Positions 28,501 through 41,500 of a stretch of DNA of 64,000 bases are shown here, one piece after another. The stretch covers positions 1,637,923 to 1,701,922 of the forward strand of contig NC_057005.1 of the NCBI RefSeq assembly GCF_000002595.2, read 5' to 3'. This DNA is from Chlamydomonas reinhardtii. Lineage: Eukaryota > Chlorophyta > Chlorophyceae > Chlamydomonadales > Chlamydomonadaceae. How positions within the stretch are numbered: position 1 is the stretch's first letter; each line of letters starts with the position of its first letter. The position numbers and the translations under genes were made by a program. Below the pieces are notes generated by a model that searched no databases, was not told the origin of the DNA, and worked only from the letters and a program-made list of their open reading frames with translations.

Positions 28501-29682
28501 TGGCCAGCAGCCGCTGCTGCACTCGGAAGTAGTAGGGCCGCGGCTGCGGCTCCGGCTCCGGCTGTTGCGGCTGCTGGCGCGTAGGACGGAAGTACCCGTA
28601 GCGGCTACGTTCCTGGGCGTCGTCCCCGCCAGCGGCGCCGTCCTGATGCAGCATCCCGCCGGAGCGGAAGCGGGGTGCGGCACCGGCGCTGCCTGTACCG
28701 CCACCGCGGCCATGCCGGTGGCGGCCCGCCATGCTGTCCGCAATGCGGTGAAGCTCCCTCAGCATCTCCTCTTGCTCAGCAGCGCTGAGACCGCTGCCGC
28801 TGCCTCCCGCCGCCCTCACCGCCCCACCGCCGCCCGCGCCTGCTGCTGCTGTTGCTGCTGCTGCTGCGCCGCCGCCAGCACCTAGCCCCAGCACGTGCAG
28901 CACGTGGTGCACGTAGTGGTGGTGCTCGTGCTGTAGGTGCTGCTGCCGGTAATGGCGCTGCTCGTGTGCGGGCGGCGAGGGCGGCACCGCCACTTCTGTG
29001 CGGGAGCCGTCACCGCGGCTGCCGGTTACGTAGCGGTGGACACGGCGCTTTACGTAAAAGGGTGGGAAGGCGGAAGGGAAGCACGAAGATGGTGATCAAT
29101 GTCACAACGTGAAGGGATAAGTTTGGGTTGTAAATTTTGGGTGCATGAGATGTGGGCGGTCAGCAGCGGCAATGATGCTTGGCGTTGAAGTGGCAGCCCC
29201 GTGGCAAACTCTAGAGGCCACGCACCTTGCAAAGCGGGCAGAACCGCCTCACACGCAGCCATTCTCCCAGGCAGGAGCGGCAGAAGGTGTGCTGGCAACC
29301 TGTGACTGCTTTCTCCTGTGGCTCCAGGATGTCCGTGAGGCCTGCACGAAAGGGCCGAAGTGGCGATGGAGTTAGCACACACAGATCAGGCACATTGAGC
29401 GCAGGGGCGCAGGATGCGGCACAACACCGATCGCTCTGGCAGTCTGCCAGCAGGCGGCAACGTTGCGCAGGCGGGCTTTGGCCAACGTCACGCTTGTCGC
29501 CCCGGGTGCTCCAGTTTGAAGGTTCCAGGGAACCTAACCCGCATTCTGGACTCACAAATGGGACAGCTCGGTAGCCCGCTATCGTCGTTGCCAAAGATGG
29601 GCGCCGCACGGTTCTCCTTGGCGCGCGTGTCACTGTCGTCCGAGTCGGAGTCCAGCACGACCACTTCGCGCGCGGTCTCCAT
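25524..29682 (-). CDS. TOPORS-like RING E3 ligase with SUMO-interacting motifs and RS domain, 1,144 aa
   Basis: Five minus-strand exons: 29556-29682, 29226-29341, 27923-29047, 27241-27740 and 25524-27090; 3,435 nt = 1,145 codons with stop. Residues 1-20 contain VVVLDSDSDDSD, a SUMO-interacting motif with acidic flank. Residues 40-80 are a C3HC4 RING: CPICLTDIL, CQHTFCRSC, FCPLC. The TOPORS-specific core is split by an insert: ELVEAWAARDLQALLL.. LTLLRALVSGLIDAW, then ALQPFLFERAAHFWHEMR and CFALSGLSVSAYDAGVRYSV. A second SIM (EPEVVDLTLDDDDD) lies near residue 768, a basic NLS-like stretch (HRKRPRRWDE) follows, and an Arg/Ser-rich domain fills about 910-1040. TOPORS acts as a ubiquitin and SUMO E3 in the nucleus; two SIMs beside a RING suggest a SUMO-targeted ubiquitin ligase. 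Large Ala/Gly and Gln/His stretches are algal expansions. Only splicing at GTGAGT 29555 restores the RING. Confidence 0.88.
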
Positions 29683-30976
29683 CTCATCGGTAACAGGCTG
29701 CCGTGTTCGTGTTCGTGTTCGTGTTCGTGTTTACGCAGCACAGGGTCAAGAACTGCTTTAGGCCTGAAGCATTTGTTTTCGTGAGTCTTCATTCAGTGTG
29801 CCTGCAGGAGCCGTCTTGATAAGGACAAACCATGAGCAGTATGTTTCATGTATAATCGGCAAACCTGAACCAAAGCCTGGTCATTGAATGCCCATGACGT
29901 TGCTAGCCACATGTCCACAAAACTCTAGCCCCCGGCCTCCCCCCCCCCTGACCTGCCGCCTGATGATGGCTCTTGTGTCTGAGCACAGTCCCAATTCATG
30001 ATACGTGACATGTCCATAAGCTGTTTTACCACGCATGTGGCGATTCCCCCGCCCCAACCTGGCCCGCGGCGGCCCTTATCCTTGTTCCGGGATCCCCATG
30101 CTGCTCCCGAAGTGTCCCCCGCCTCCCAATAGCTGCAGCAATTGCATCGAGGCCGAAGCGATACATGACCTGAACGCCAAATAACTCCAAGGACGTTTAA
30201 TATTATCCAGATGAGTCATAGTTAATTAAGTGGCTTGAACACGTAGATAAGCTCGTAGTTACACAGTAGCACGAATCCAGTACAACGGATGATCTTGTTG
30301 GGCAAGCTGAGCGCGACGGTCAGCACCAAACTCACTACTGCTGGCGCAAACCGCGAGTGTCACACATCAGTATCTGGTATGGCCTATTCATCATAAATAG
30401 GCGGCGGGTCACAATCTGGCTGGAGCGAGAAGCAACTTCGCGATTTCATGGACAGTTGAGATGAGGTACTTTCGAAACCTTGGGCCGGCTGCACGACGTG
30501 GCATGGGCGCAGCCGACTTTTCCGCTTGAGAACCTTTCTATCCAAGACTTCACTGCAATTAAGGATGACTGAGACAAATCAAATCGTCACAACAATCCTA
30601 ACAAAACCCATAGAGAGAACTCTCGCCTGGATCCTGTAATCGATGGCGACGGGCCGACCGTTTCTCACTGGCCATTTCGTGGGGACTTGTGACGGTCACA
30701 CCGCATACAGAGTGTCACTGACTGAGGGCTGCTCACGAGTGCACACTGCACAGCCAATCGACTTTGCCTCAACCAGCATAACTTTTAACGTATGCAAGCT
30801 CAACATTATTATTCACCAATATCTAAATCATAGTAGCAAGGAGAAAGTACTAGCGCGTTCAGAAAGTCGCCGATTCCTGACAAGGCCAGCCAAGGCATCT
30901 GGCTTTGCGGACTCGTCACTGCCTATTGTATAAGAGTATGTCACAATCAGCTTGATGCCCTTATGTTGGCTGGGCG
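29683..30976. promoter_or_regulatory. Divergent intergenic region, TOPORS-like / receptor cyclase
   Basis: 1.3 kb between two divergent start codons, noticeably more AT-rich than the flanks and without a supportable gene. A GTGTTC hexamer array (29700-29730) lies in the TOPORS 5' UTR. A palindrome CCTATTCATCATAAATAGG is at about 30382-30400. No known operator is recognised. Confidence 0.55.
29700..29731. repeat. GTGTTC hexamer repeat
   Basis: Five consecutive units just upstream of the TOPORS-like start codon, probably in its 5' UTR. Confidence 0.85.
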
Positions 30977-32486
30977 ATGCGAGGCACAGTGGTGGTCGCG
31001 GTGTTGCTCTGGCTGGCAGCGGCAGCCGCGGACCTAACAGTTATTGAAGAGAGCTGTGCTCGTGGCAGCTTTCGTCAGCTTGCGCTGAGGTGCGATTGGG
31101 TCCCACCAACTGCGATGCGTGGATGCTGACCTTTCCGTCTTGTTATAGTGCCGAAACAGCGGTACTATGATGCTTAACGTTGATGCTGGACTTAAGGAGG
31201 CAGTCGGCCTCAAGGGCCAACTGACTCACCTCGCGCGCAAGCCCGTGAGCCTTGACACTCCCGCGCTGTCCATGTGACCTACTGTACCGCTGCACCCATT
31301 GCCATATCCAGTTGCTCTGGCAGTTCGGACTATGCTGCGACGTCTAAGGACCCGCTCATGTCTCCCCGCGTTGCGCTTGCTGCCATCCTGCACGCGTGCT
31401 TGGGCTCGCCATCGTCACCACGCGTGAGCCACCTGCGCGTGAAGGCCACGCAGGGTTTCTGGGCTGCGACGCCGAACCATGCAAGGGGCAATGGCATTTG
31501 CATCGTGGTTGCGGTGTGTGTACCGATATGTGTTTTATGCAGTGCGTGCTCGGCACCAGCCGCACGCCTGGAGTCCTGGACACCTAGCCTTACCCTCCGC
31601 CAACCCTCGTTGGCCCTTTTCCGCTACAGCCGTTGCGCATCATCAGCCCCACCGGGTCATACACCCAGCCTATCTACCGGCTGACCGCAGCATACAGCGC
31701 GACGACGCAAGTGCCCGTCAACTACATCACTCTTCCCCTGGTGAGTGAAAGAAGTGAAGAAGGCGGAGTCGACTGGTGTACCGAGTCACTGCCGACCTTG
31801 GCTGACCCCACAATACCGATATCGCGGCCGCATGAATCGGCGCAAGACCAGTCGGAACGTGTAAACTGGTTGCTGCATGCGTGCCTGCCCCAACTGACCC
31901 TTCCTGTGAGCCGCCCATTAAATTGCGTGGGCCGATGTAGCCTCAACTTGTGTACTACCTGCAATCGTGTTTGCACCCCGCAGTTGCAGTACACAACGAG
32001 TCGCCAAAGCATGTTGCTGGACGCGAACCCGCCAACAAACAGCACCGGCTATGATGCGCTGGTGGGTGGGGCGTGTGGACTGCGACACGGAGGGTGTTGG
32101 CGAGATAGCATGCTTGGCGCAATCCCGGAGGTCGCTTGGTGTTTACCCTGTACGGTAATTTGCTTGCTGCGCAGGTTGCAAGCGCCACTGCGTATGGGGA
32201 TGCAGCTCAGGTGTGTGGGTGCACTTAATCAGCAGGGCTGGGGGCCTTGAACTGGTACCGATTGCGTGCGTGCTGCATGGGTGTTGTGACTGTGTGCATG
32301 TGCAACCCCCCGTACAGGTTCCGGGCAAGCTCTTGGATCTGTCGTACCTCGTGGTCAATGACCCGGTCGTGGATTGGCAGGTGTGTCCTCGCGTGTGCGT
32401 GTGCGTGTGCGTATGTGTGTGAAAATGTGTATGTCTTGTGTGTGTGTGTGTGTGTGTGTGCGTGTGTGTGCGTGTGTGTGTGTGTG

Positions 32487-32521
<35 letters not shown>

Positions 32522-35500
32522 TCAGGAAAACAAAACGTGTGTTTGTGTGCGCGCTTGGGGCTGGGGGCGGGGGGCTGGGTAACTCAACTCGGGAGGTGGA
32601 GGGGGGACTTTAGAACGGTGGCTGGTGGCGAACTCCGCTAGACCGTACTCGCGTTCACCAGTTCCGCATCCCGCACGGATGCTCTGGTTGCAGGACATCC
32701 CCGCCGCCCTGCGCGCCTCCATGACCATGTACGATGGGAAGATTGTGGCGCTGCCGCTGGCGCCTGCAGCCTTTCTCACGTTTTACAGGTGGGTCTGGCA
32801 AAGGCGCGCAGCCAGGGCCTGGACTCTGGAGGATGTACGGCAAGGGTGCCATGCGGCCGGACTGCGTCTGAAGTCACAACTATCTGGGCGGGATGCGAGA
32901 AAGCGCGTAGTTGTGGGACAGAGGAGAAGAGGAGGACCTGGCCCATGGAAGGAAGTTGGGGTGGTCCGTTTGTTTATGAGCACATCACTTCACATCACAT
33001 CCAGTATACATGCCTGGCCAACGCCGGTACGATATGCATTGTATGTTTTATCACGTGCCCTGCCGCAACCTAACACACAAACACAGGCTGGACATCTTCC
33101 AGCGCGACAACCTCACCGTGCCGCAGACGTGGGAGCAGTTTGCGGACCTGGCGGAACGCTACCACAACGGACCCGACGGCCTGGTGGGCGCTTGCATCAT
33201 GCCCATTGGTGAGCGCATGATTACTTCTGCTGGCTGGCGGGGGGTGCTAGGCGTGGCAAGGAAAGGCTCTGTGCCTACGCCTGTTGCCTGTGCGTGCGTG
33301 AAAGAGCTTGGTGCTCTACGGTCAGACGTTTTGTGTGCTGCAAGCCGGCTGCGACGTGATGGGGGTTGGTGAAACCTAGTGAATTGACGTTGGCATGCCC
33401 GCGCGCCACACGTGTTCTTGCAGGGTGCCGCGGCGAGTCGCTGATGTTGCGAACCATTTATGCCAGCTACGTCCAAACTCAGGGCCACAGCCAGGGAGTC
33501 TACTGGTGAGTACGGTGTGGAGTTTGCCGAGGGAGCGAGAAAAGGGACATGGGAAAAGTAAAAAGGAGTTCCAAATTCAGCTGGTGCCGGCAAGACATGA
33601 CAGCGCATGTCTGTACATGTGTTATCAAACAAAACCGCCGTCGTTACGCGTGCGCGTGTGTGTATGTGTGTGTGTGTGCGCGCGCGCTACAGAGCTGTTT
33701 CGGTATCCCGCTCGGTCTCGTAACGCCTGCATACATTGTTTACGTTTGACCACAGGGACCCCGAGACCATGCAACCTCTGGTCGCCTCGCCAGCAATGGA
33801 GGCGGCCCTGCGGGTAAAGCTGGGTTTGTGCAAGCTTGGACATGCAACAAGCATACAAGATCACAACGTGGTTGCGGTACTTTGGTTGCCGTGACGCCAA
33901 ATGCCTTACGGTGCACGATGGCCAACCCTTTATCGTATTGGACTCATGTCAGGACTGTGCGGTGTTGGGCCCGTGTGCAGATCTTTCGGCGCCTGTATGC
34001 TGTGGGGCTGACCAACTCCCATGCGCCCAACTGCTTGATGACGGAATTCAATGAAGGCAAATGCCTCTTGTCCATAGCGCCAGGATCTCGTTTCAAGGTG
34101 AGAGCCGAAGACTTCAGTTGTTGTTTCAGCCGGCAAGGTGTCCAGCTATGCCTTGTAGCAGGGAAAAGGCTGCTACGTGCCCTACGGCTCTTCGCAGCTA
34201 CAACCGCACCAAGTGGTTTAGTCAAGCACCTCGGCCGTGGCCAAGGTAGCATGTAGGAAGCCCCACTTCAATCATCCTGTCATTGTATGGGGCCTACCTG
34301 TAGGAGGCAAACATTGGTGACCCCAATGTGACTGTGGTCCGCGGTCGCATCGGCGTCGCGCCCCTTCCGGGGTCCACGCGTGTTCTGGACCGGAACAGCA
34401 TGGCGCTGGTGCCTTGCGACAAGCAGCGCTGTCCACTGGCCGAGGGCGCCGTGGAGCAGGTGAGCAACTCATGATGCAACGCATGCATGCACTCCTGTGA
34501 TCGCGCTGCGAGCAGCGCTGTACCCAAGGTGGATGCATGTATGTACAGCGGCACAAGTTTTTCTAAATGTGCAAGCTGACCGTGTCAGCTTGATGTCAGC
34601 TTAATGTCCCTTTTGCCCTCGCTGTACACAGGATGGTGTGATGGTCCCTGTGAACCGGCCATCCACAGTGGCGTCTGCCATCATCCTTATCAATGGCCTG
34701 TCGCCGCTGCAGTACCAGGTGGGCAGGGTACGGGGGCGGGGCGAGCAACGCACGCGGCGTGTGGCGCGGCGCGGCGCGGCAGGGGCAGGGGCAGCAGGGG
34801 CCAGGATCTGGGGTTTTAATGGCATGCTCGCACGAGGTCCCTTCGGTGGCAGCAAAGGCACCCGGGCAAGGGCATGCACGTCGCAAATCATGAAACGCTG
34901 CATGGTTGCTTCCAATTTGTCTCGCGTGCAGTTTACTGCGTACGAATTATTCGCGCTGCTCACGGCCTCAAGGATCACGGACGCGCAAACCGTGCTGCTC
35001 GAAATCAACGGTAAGCATGCGTGGCTATGTAGAGAACCCGATGTGGCGTGCTGCGTTGGCGGCCGCTCCCTGCCTGCTGCCGACCCTTTCTCTGAGCCCT
35101 TGCCCCAACCCGCCTTCGGCACGAACGCCACGGTATGCCCTCTGGCCCCGCAGATCAACTGCCGCTGAGGTTGCAGGAGCTGTCCACAGACTATCTGCCG
35201 CTGTGGGTGAAACGAGGCTACGACCCACAGGACACAACGCGCTTCCTCACGGTCTATAAGCGGGTGATGGGATGCGGGAATGTCAGCCCGGACCTCAAAA
35301 TCCGCCTCACCAGCAACGTAACGTGAGTACCGGTGCCGCGCTTTGTGCCTAGCCCCGGCAGTCTTACGCACCTCCGTGTTGCTCTAGAGATGGATCCAGC
35401 GCATGCGACTGATGCACCCACGCACCCACACATGCATGCAGGTCTGCGCTGCTGGCTGCTGCTCTTCAGTACAACGACCCGCACACGCCAGAGTCCGCGC

Positions 35501-38500
35501 TGCCGGCGGTCCTGACTCGACTGCAGGCCGTTCTTGACGGCATTGCAGCCGCTGAACGTAGCCCAGAGGCCTTCGCGCAGCAATACCGCAGGTGCGTAGG
35601 AGTGTTCAAATGCTTGACTTTTGTGCGTTTCTGCTGTGCTTTGGCGGAAATTTGCTCCATCCAGTGATCGTCGCTTGCATCCGTTTCGTGTTGACACCGT
35701 GGCTGCCGCGTCGCGATGCCACCCGCCCTACCTTTCCCAGCTCCTTACCTCTCCTCGCTCATTTTCTCCAAGGTCGTCGCTCCTCACGTCTCACGTTGCT
35801 GTGCCCTTTTCAGGTCACTGAACTGGGTGCCCTCAGCAACAAACTCCCCGGGCTCGGCGGCAAGTCAGCAACCGCCTCCAGGCACTAGGGGCGACGACGC
35901 TAGGCGACGCAGTACGACGCGGGCTGTGGCGCTCTCAGTCAGCTGTGGGGTGCTGCTGGCCCTGGTGGCGGCGGGCGCCTTCCTACTGCGCAGGCAACTG
36001 CACCTGAGGAGACAGGCGCGACGCGGCGCGGCGGAGGAAGCGCCGCCCGGTGTGGGCGAGCTGACCACACTCGTGGTCACGGACATGTTTGTAAGTGATG
36101 TGCACGCTTGATACCGTATGGTGTTTGTGTGTTGGGTTGGTTGTTGCTCAAGGCCTGTATCCTGACGAATGTCTGGCTTGCAGCTGTAAGCGGGGATTCC
36201 GACACACGGGCACCGGTGAACACCGGTCTCCAGCTTTTACTAGCTTACCCTACAGCCGCGCTCTCTGGCCTCTGCGCTTCCTGACACACATACACACACC
36301 TGTACACACAGCAGCGTAACATCCGTAAACCATCGCTTTGCTGCATCGCATACACTGTCTTTGCGCAATGGTTTCCTTGTGCTCTTTAACACATCAGCGT
36401 GTTTCTTCCCTTGTGCTCTACAACACACACATACACACACAGGAGAGCACACTGCTGTGGGAGTGCTTGCCTGCTGTAGTGATGGACCAGGTGCTGACGA
36501 TACATCATGACATCATGCGCGAGACGCGTGTGGCGTGCAAGGGCTTTGAAAGCGCGACGGAGGTAGGTAGGCGACGTGAAGCAAAGGTTGGCAAGGGGGG
36601 CGGTGCGAGCTGGGCATTCATGTGTGGGGAATTGAGTAAGAGCGAGGAAGGACGAGGCCGGGCGTATAAATACCGGAAGCAGCCCTTCCCTCAAGGCGTG
36701 AAAGTAATTAGGGCGCGGCCTTGTGGCTAGGATAGAATGGATTGGGGCCTTATGGCTAGGGGTAGAATGGCAGTTGACGCCGTCATGCTGCTCTTTTCAA
36801 TTGCCGCACAAATGACAGGGAGATTCGTTCATCATCGCCTTCAAGTCGCCAAGCGCAGCAGTGTCATTTTGTCTGAGGGCCCAACAGGTGAGAGGCTAGC
36901 GGAAACAGGGACAGCAGCAGCGGTTAGTGGCCTGCACGTGCGTTGCATGTACTCATCTCGGCCCCGCAAGTCGAGTGGCGCCCCCAGCCAATCCGCGGCC
37001 ACACTCCGTACTTCCGTGACCTTCCCGCCAGATCCATCCGTATCGGCTCTCCTCGTTAACCCACCCGTTTGTTGATGCCGTGAATTCGTCTGCATCACCA
37101 GGCGCTACTGGATGCGCCCTGGCCCTAAGAGCTCCTAACTTTCACACTACCGCCAGCGTCAGCTGGCCAACAGCCCACGGTGCCAGGAGCGGTCGCGGGT
37201 GCGGACGCGAACTGGAACTTCGCGCTCCCAGAGGATGGTGGCGAGCAACAACAGCAGCAGCTGGCATGTGCGCGATTGGGCGGACAGCCAACCGCGGCCT
37301 GGGACCCCCGCTTGTGCCCGGCTGGCGTTGTCACAATGCTCCCACCCAGGTGTGCACTATCTACGCCCGCATAGGAAGTGGGGCAGCACCGTTGTTTCGT
37401 TGCGTTTCTCACGCGTACGTGTACATGACTGGCTGGAACTTGGGATTCCGATGACCAGGCAGTGCAACCACAAAGCGCATGGCAGACCCAGTAACGCTGG
37501 CCTGACATGTTCTTGTATGATGGCCTGCTATGTGCTTGCTCATGCAGTCGTGGCCCGCGGCACTCGGACGGAAGCAGTCTATTTATGTCCAGCAACATTT
37601 TTGAGGATGATGGCACCTCTTCCGTCATGAGCGCGATGCCGTCAGTCCTGCAGCCGCAGCACACGGCGCCAGGGTACGAGCAGCCCCACCTCCAGCCCCA
37701 GCCCCAGGTGATGTCGCTGTCATTTGCGCCGCGCTTTGCCAGCAGCACGCCGGCGCCGCGGTCACCACAGCGGACGCTGGCGCCGCAGCGCCCCGCGCCG
37801 TCGATGGCTCTGAACACCACAGCAGCCGCTGCATTGCAGCGGCCAGCAGCAGCTGTGCCCGCCGGCGGTAGTTCATCGTCCCCCTTCGTGGCCGCCGCCG
37901 GCGGCGAAGGAGGCAACAGCGGCTTGGCCACGGCAGCCGCTCCCATGATTGCTGTAGCTTCCAGGCCAGCGGAGAGGACGGGTGCGGAAGCACCGGCAGA
38001 TGTAGATTTGCAAGGTGCAGAGCCGCCGGCGCCTTGGCGGCGTCGTGACCGCCTGCTGCTGGCCCCGCCGCCGCCAGCGCCAGTGCTGCTGCCTCCTACG
38101 CCGCTGCCCCCGCCAGCCCCAGCCGCTGCCGCGCAGGTAAAGGCGGATGGCACAATCCCAGACAGCCCCGAGCCTTCACCACAGCAGCCGCAGGAGCAGC
38201 AGAAACACAGGCCACAGCTTGGGCGCCCGCCAACGTTCGGGGAACTCTTCCCAGTGCTGAATGACTCGGGCTCATTCACGGCAGCCAGTCACGCCGCGCG
38301 GGTCGGCCCCGGCGCAGGCGCTCTGACGGCTCCGGGCTCCACCACGTCACCCGGCGCTGCCTACACAGTGGCTGAGGGTGCGCCAACATCAAGAGCAGAT
38401 GCTGGTCCTGGCGTTCCCGGAAGCCCCGCCTACGGCTGCAGCGCTGGGGTGCTGGTTGACAGCGCTGCAGCCGCGCACGCCTCTGCTACAGCCATCACCA

Positions 38501-41500
38501 GCAGAAGCAGAAGCAGGGGCTTCATGCTGCCAATGCCGCCATCCGCCGCCAGTGCCATTCCACGCCCGCCAGCCGCTGCGGCGACCAGCAGCGGCGGAGC
38601 CACAGCGGGCGTGTGTTCAGGCGTGCAGAGCTCTCCAGAAGGGGAAGCGACCATGAGGCTCCTAAGGCGGAGTCTTGCTGCTGGTGACGTGCAGCAGGTG
38701 CGGTACACGGACGCGGCGTCCGGGGCTTTCCTGCACCTCATTGCTGCGGGCACCCGCCCTGAGGCAGCAGGCACCCGGCTGCCTCTCTCTCTCATTGCGC
38801 CGGGTGTAGAACCGGCGCCCGATGTCGACAAAGGTGCCCCTGGCCTGCTGCGGCCAGCGCCCTCTGCGCCGCCTATTGGTGAAGACACGCTGTCGCCCCG
38901 GGCAGCCAGCAGTCAGTCGACCGGCGCAGGCCGTGTCCTGGAGTCCCTGCCAGCCGGCCGGATGCCTGGCTGCGGCAGCCACAGCCGACCGGCGAGCGGT
39001 TTTGCCTGGACTTCGGGCGGGCGCTGGAGCCCCGGCGGTGACCTAAACAGCGTTATGTCCAGGTTCCAGCGCCTGTCGCATGGCTCGCACCTGCAACAGC
39101 AGCTTCAACAGCAGCAGCAACAGCAGCAGCAGCATACGCCGCAGACGTTGACTGGTGTGCACACCTCCAAACAGCGCGTGGCGAGCATCCCGAACAGCGG
39201 CGGGGGCTCGAGGTCATTAGGAGTGGTGTCGCGGCTGCTCGCCGGTGCAGCTGCTGTGAGGGCCACAAGCGGCGGCACCCTCATCAGCCACGCCGCCGCC
39301 GACGGTGCTGGGCGGCTGCTGTCCGGAGCCACCCCAAATGCGCTCGTTGCTTCCGTGGGCTCGCCGTCCTCGCCCTCCGCGCGGACAACGGCCAGCGAGG
39401 CGTGGCGTCATCCGGTCGCACAGCCGCCGCTGCTCTCAACCGCCTCGCCGGGCCCCGGCCGCGGGCATCATCTACGCGTACCGCTACAAGGAGCGGCCGG
39501 TGGCAGTGGCGGCGGCCTCGGGAGTCTGGAGGCACATTCATCTCGGCAGCACTACGCTCAGGCGTCAGGCGGCAGGCGGCTGCCCATCAAGGCCCCTTCG
39601 GCCGCTTTCCTAGGCTCGACCACGCTCGGCAACGCAGTCGGCAAGACAAGAAGGGCGCTGAGGAAGACGAGCTCCGCAGCCAAGCTGCTGATACGCACAG
39701 CGGCAGGCACGCCCGGGCAGCTGCAGGTGCTGGACACAGCTAAGGTGCTGATGCAGGGGCCGACAACCAGGGCCAACGCTGGCACTGCGTTTGTGGTGGG
39801 GTCTCCGCCGGCAGCGTCGGGATTGCCCTCAGCAACGGGCGTAGGCTCTCCCATGCAAGGACCGTCTGTGGCAGGCATGTCGGGCGCAGCTGCTGGGGTT
39901 GGCGGCGGGGGCCCTCCGTCGACCTCCAGCGTTCGTATGCGCGTTTCAATGCCGGGAAGCACTCGCGGGGCCGCATCGCTGGCAGCCGGCAGTAGTGCCG
40001 GTGGCGGCATGGACGCGGCGGTCTCGGCCGTCCTCGCTGCCGATGCGACAACGTTTGGCGAGCTGCTGCGCCTGCAGTGGTGCGTGCCATCGGTACCCCC
40101 GGCAGCGGCAGCTGACGGCAGGATGATCTCACTTCAGCAGCAGCGGAGACGAAGCATTGGTGGCTTGACGGGCGGGGCTGCGACAGAGCCACCCGTCAAG
40201 CTGACCCCGGACGTGGGCGCTGTCACAGATGGCATGCAACAAGTCCACAGCAGCGCCAACCCTGGATGGACAGCTGAGCGTCTGTCAGCCGCAGCGGTGG
40301 ACGCTGTACGCATGGTCGCAAACGTTGTGTCGCCACGCATCTCCCTTGATAGGCCACGAGAGCCACTGCCCGCGCTGCCGGCGCCTTCCCAGAAATCAGT
40401 CCAGGCGCATCAGTCCCGCCAGTCGCAAGCAGGAACACAGCGTGCAGCAGCGGCGGCTGCAGGCGCTGCCGTGGTGTTCCGGGGAATACGGGTGCGCATG
40501 GGCTTGCACAGCCACGTCACTACGCCTGCGGACCTGACACGGAACGACGCGTGCGGTCGCGTGCAGTACAGCGGCTCCCTGCTGCGGCTGGCCAAGGCCG
40601 TGAGTGACGTGGGCCAGGGAGGCATGGTACTGCTCAGCCAGGCGGCCCGGGACGCGCTGCAGCAGGCGGCGGAGGGCGAGTCGGCGGCGGCGCTGCAGAA
40701 GGCGCTGGGCGGACCCTTTGTGCTGCTGTGGATGGGAAGGCACACGTTTGCAGACGGCGCAGTAGACGCGCACCTGTACCAGGTTGTCAGCATGCCGCTG
40801 GTCGGGCGCCTGGCGTTGCAGCTGCAACAATCAGGGCAGGCCCTGCTGCGCAAGTGCGCACCCGTGCCGCCTCTTGGTGGCGGTGTGTTCGATGCACCTG
40901 CCGCGGGCTTTGGGACTCTGGCCCGAATCTCAGTCGTGGGCGCGTCAACGCTCATGGCTTGGAACGTCGAGGTCACGACGCGAGCCCTGGCGCAGATGCA
41001 CGAAATGCTGCTCGGCCACCTGACATGCTGCACCAGGGCCACCTGCAACGCAGTTGTCGAGGAGGAGGAGTCCAGCGGGCCTGATGGCGGCGTGCGGGCG
41101 CGCGTCGCTAGCAACAACCTCGCCAGCTGCTACATAGTGGAGGGGGCTGAGGGGCTCCTGGGCTCAGGCAAGAGCTTGGGACGTGGTGGTCGCAGCATAA
41201 CGGCCAAGCAGAAGTCCATCTTCGCCGTCAGCCCTAGTCCGCCGAAAGGCAAGGAGAGCATGCACACACAGCTGCCGCCGCAGTCTGGTCCCAGCACCAA
41301 CGGGCGGCATGCCAGCAGTGCGATGCAGGCTCACAGCATCACTGCGGCGAACGGCAACGCAGGCGGCCTAGGCGCCTCCAGCGGCAATACGCTGTCCGGA
41401 GAGGATGCGCGTGTGCCTAGCCGCACAGCACTCAGCATGAGCGCCCCCTCCTGGCTGCACAAGGGCAGCCAGCAGCAGCCCCGCGCATCCTTCACCGCAG

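Noticed and set aside
30643-30933. 96-aa plus-strand frame between the TOPORS-like gene and the cyclase
   Set aside because: No motif, AT-rich codon use unlike neighbours, and located in the divergent promoter region.
37125-38279. Minus-strand 384-aa open frame
   Set aside because: Antisense of the cyclase low-complexity exon; no motif, no start context.
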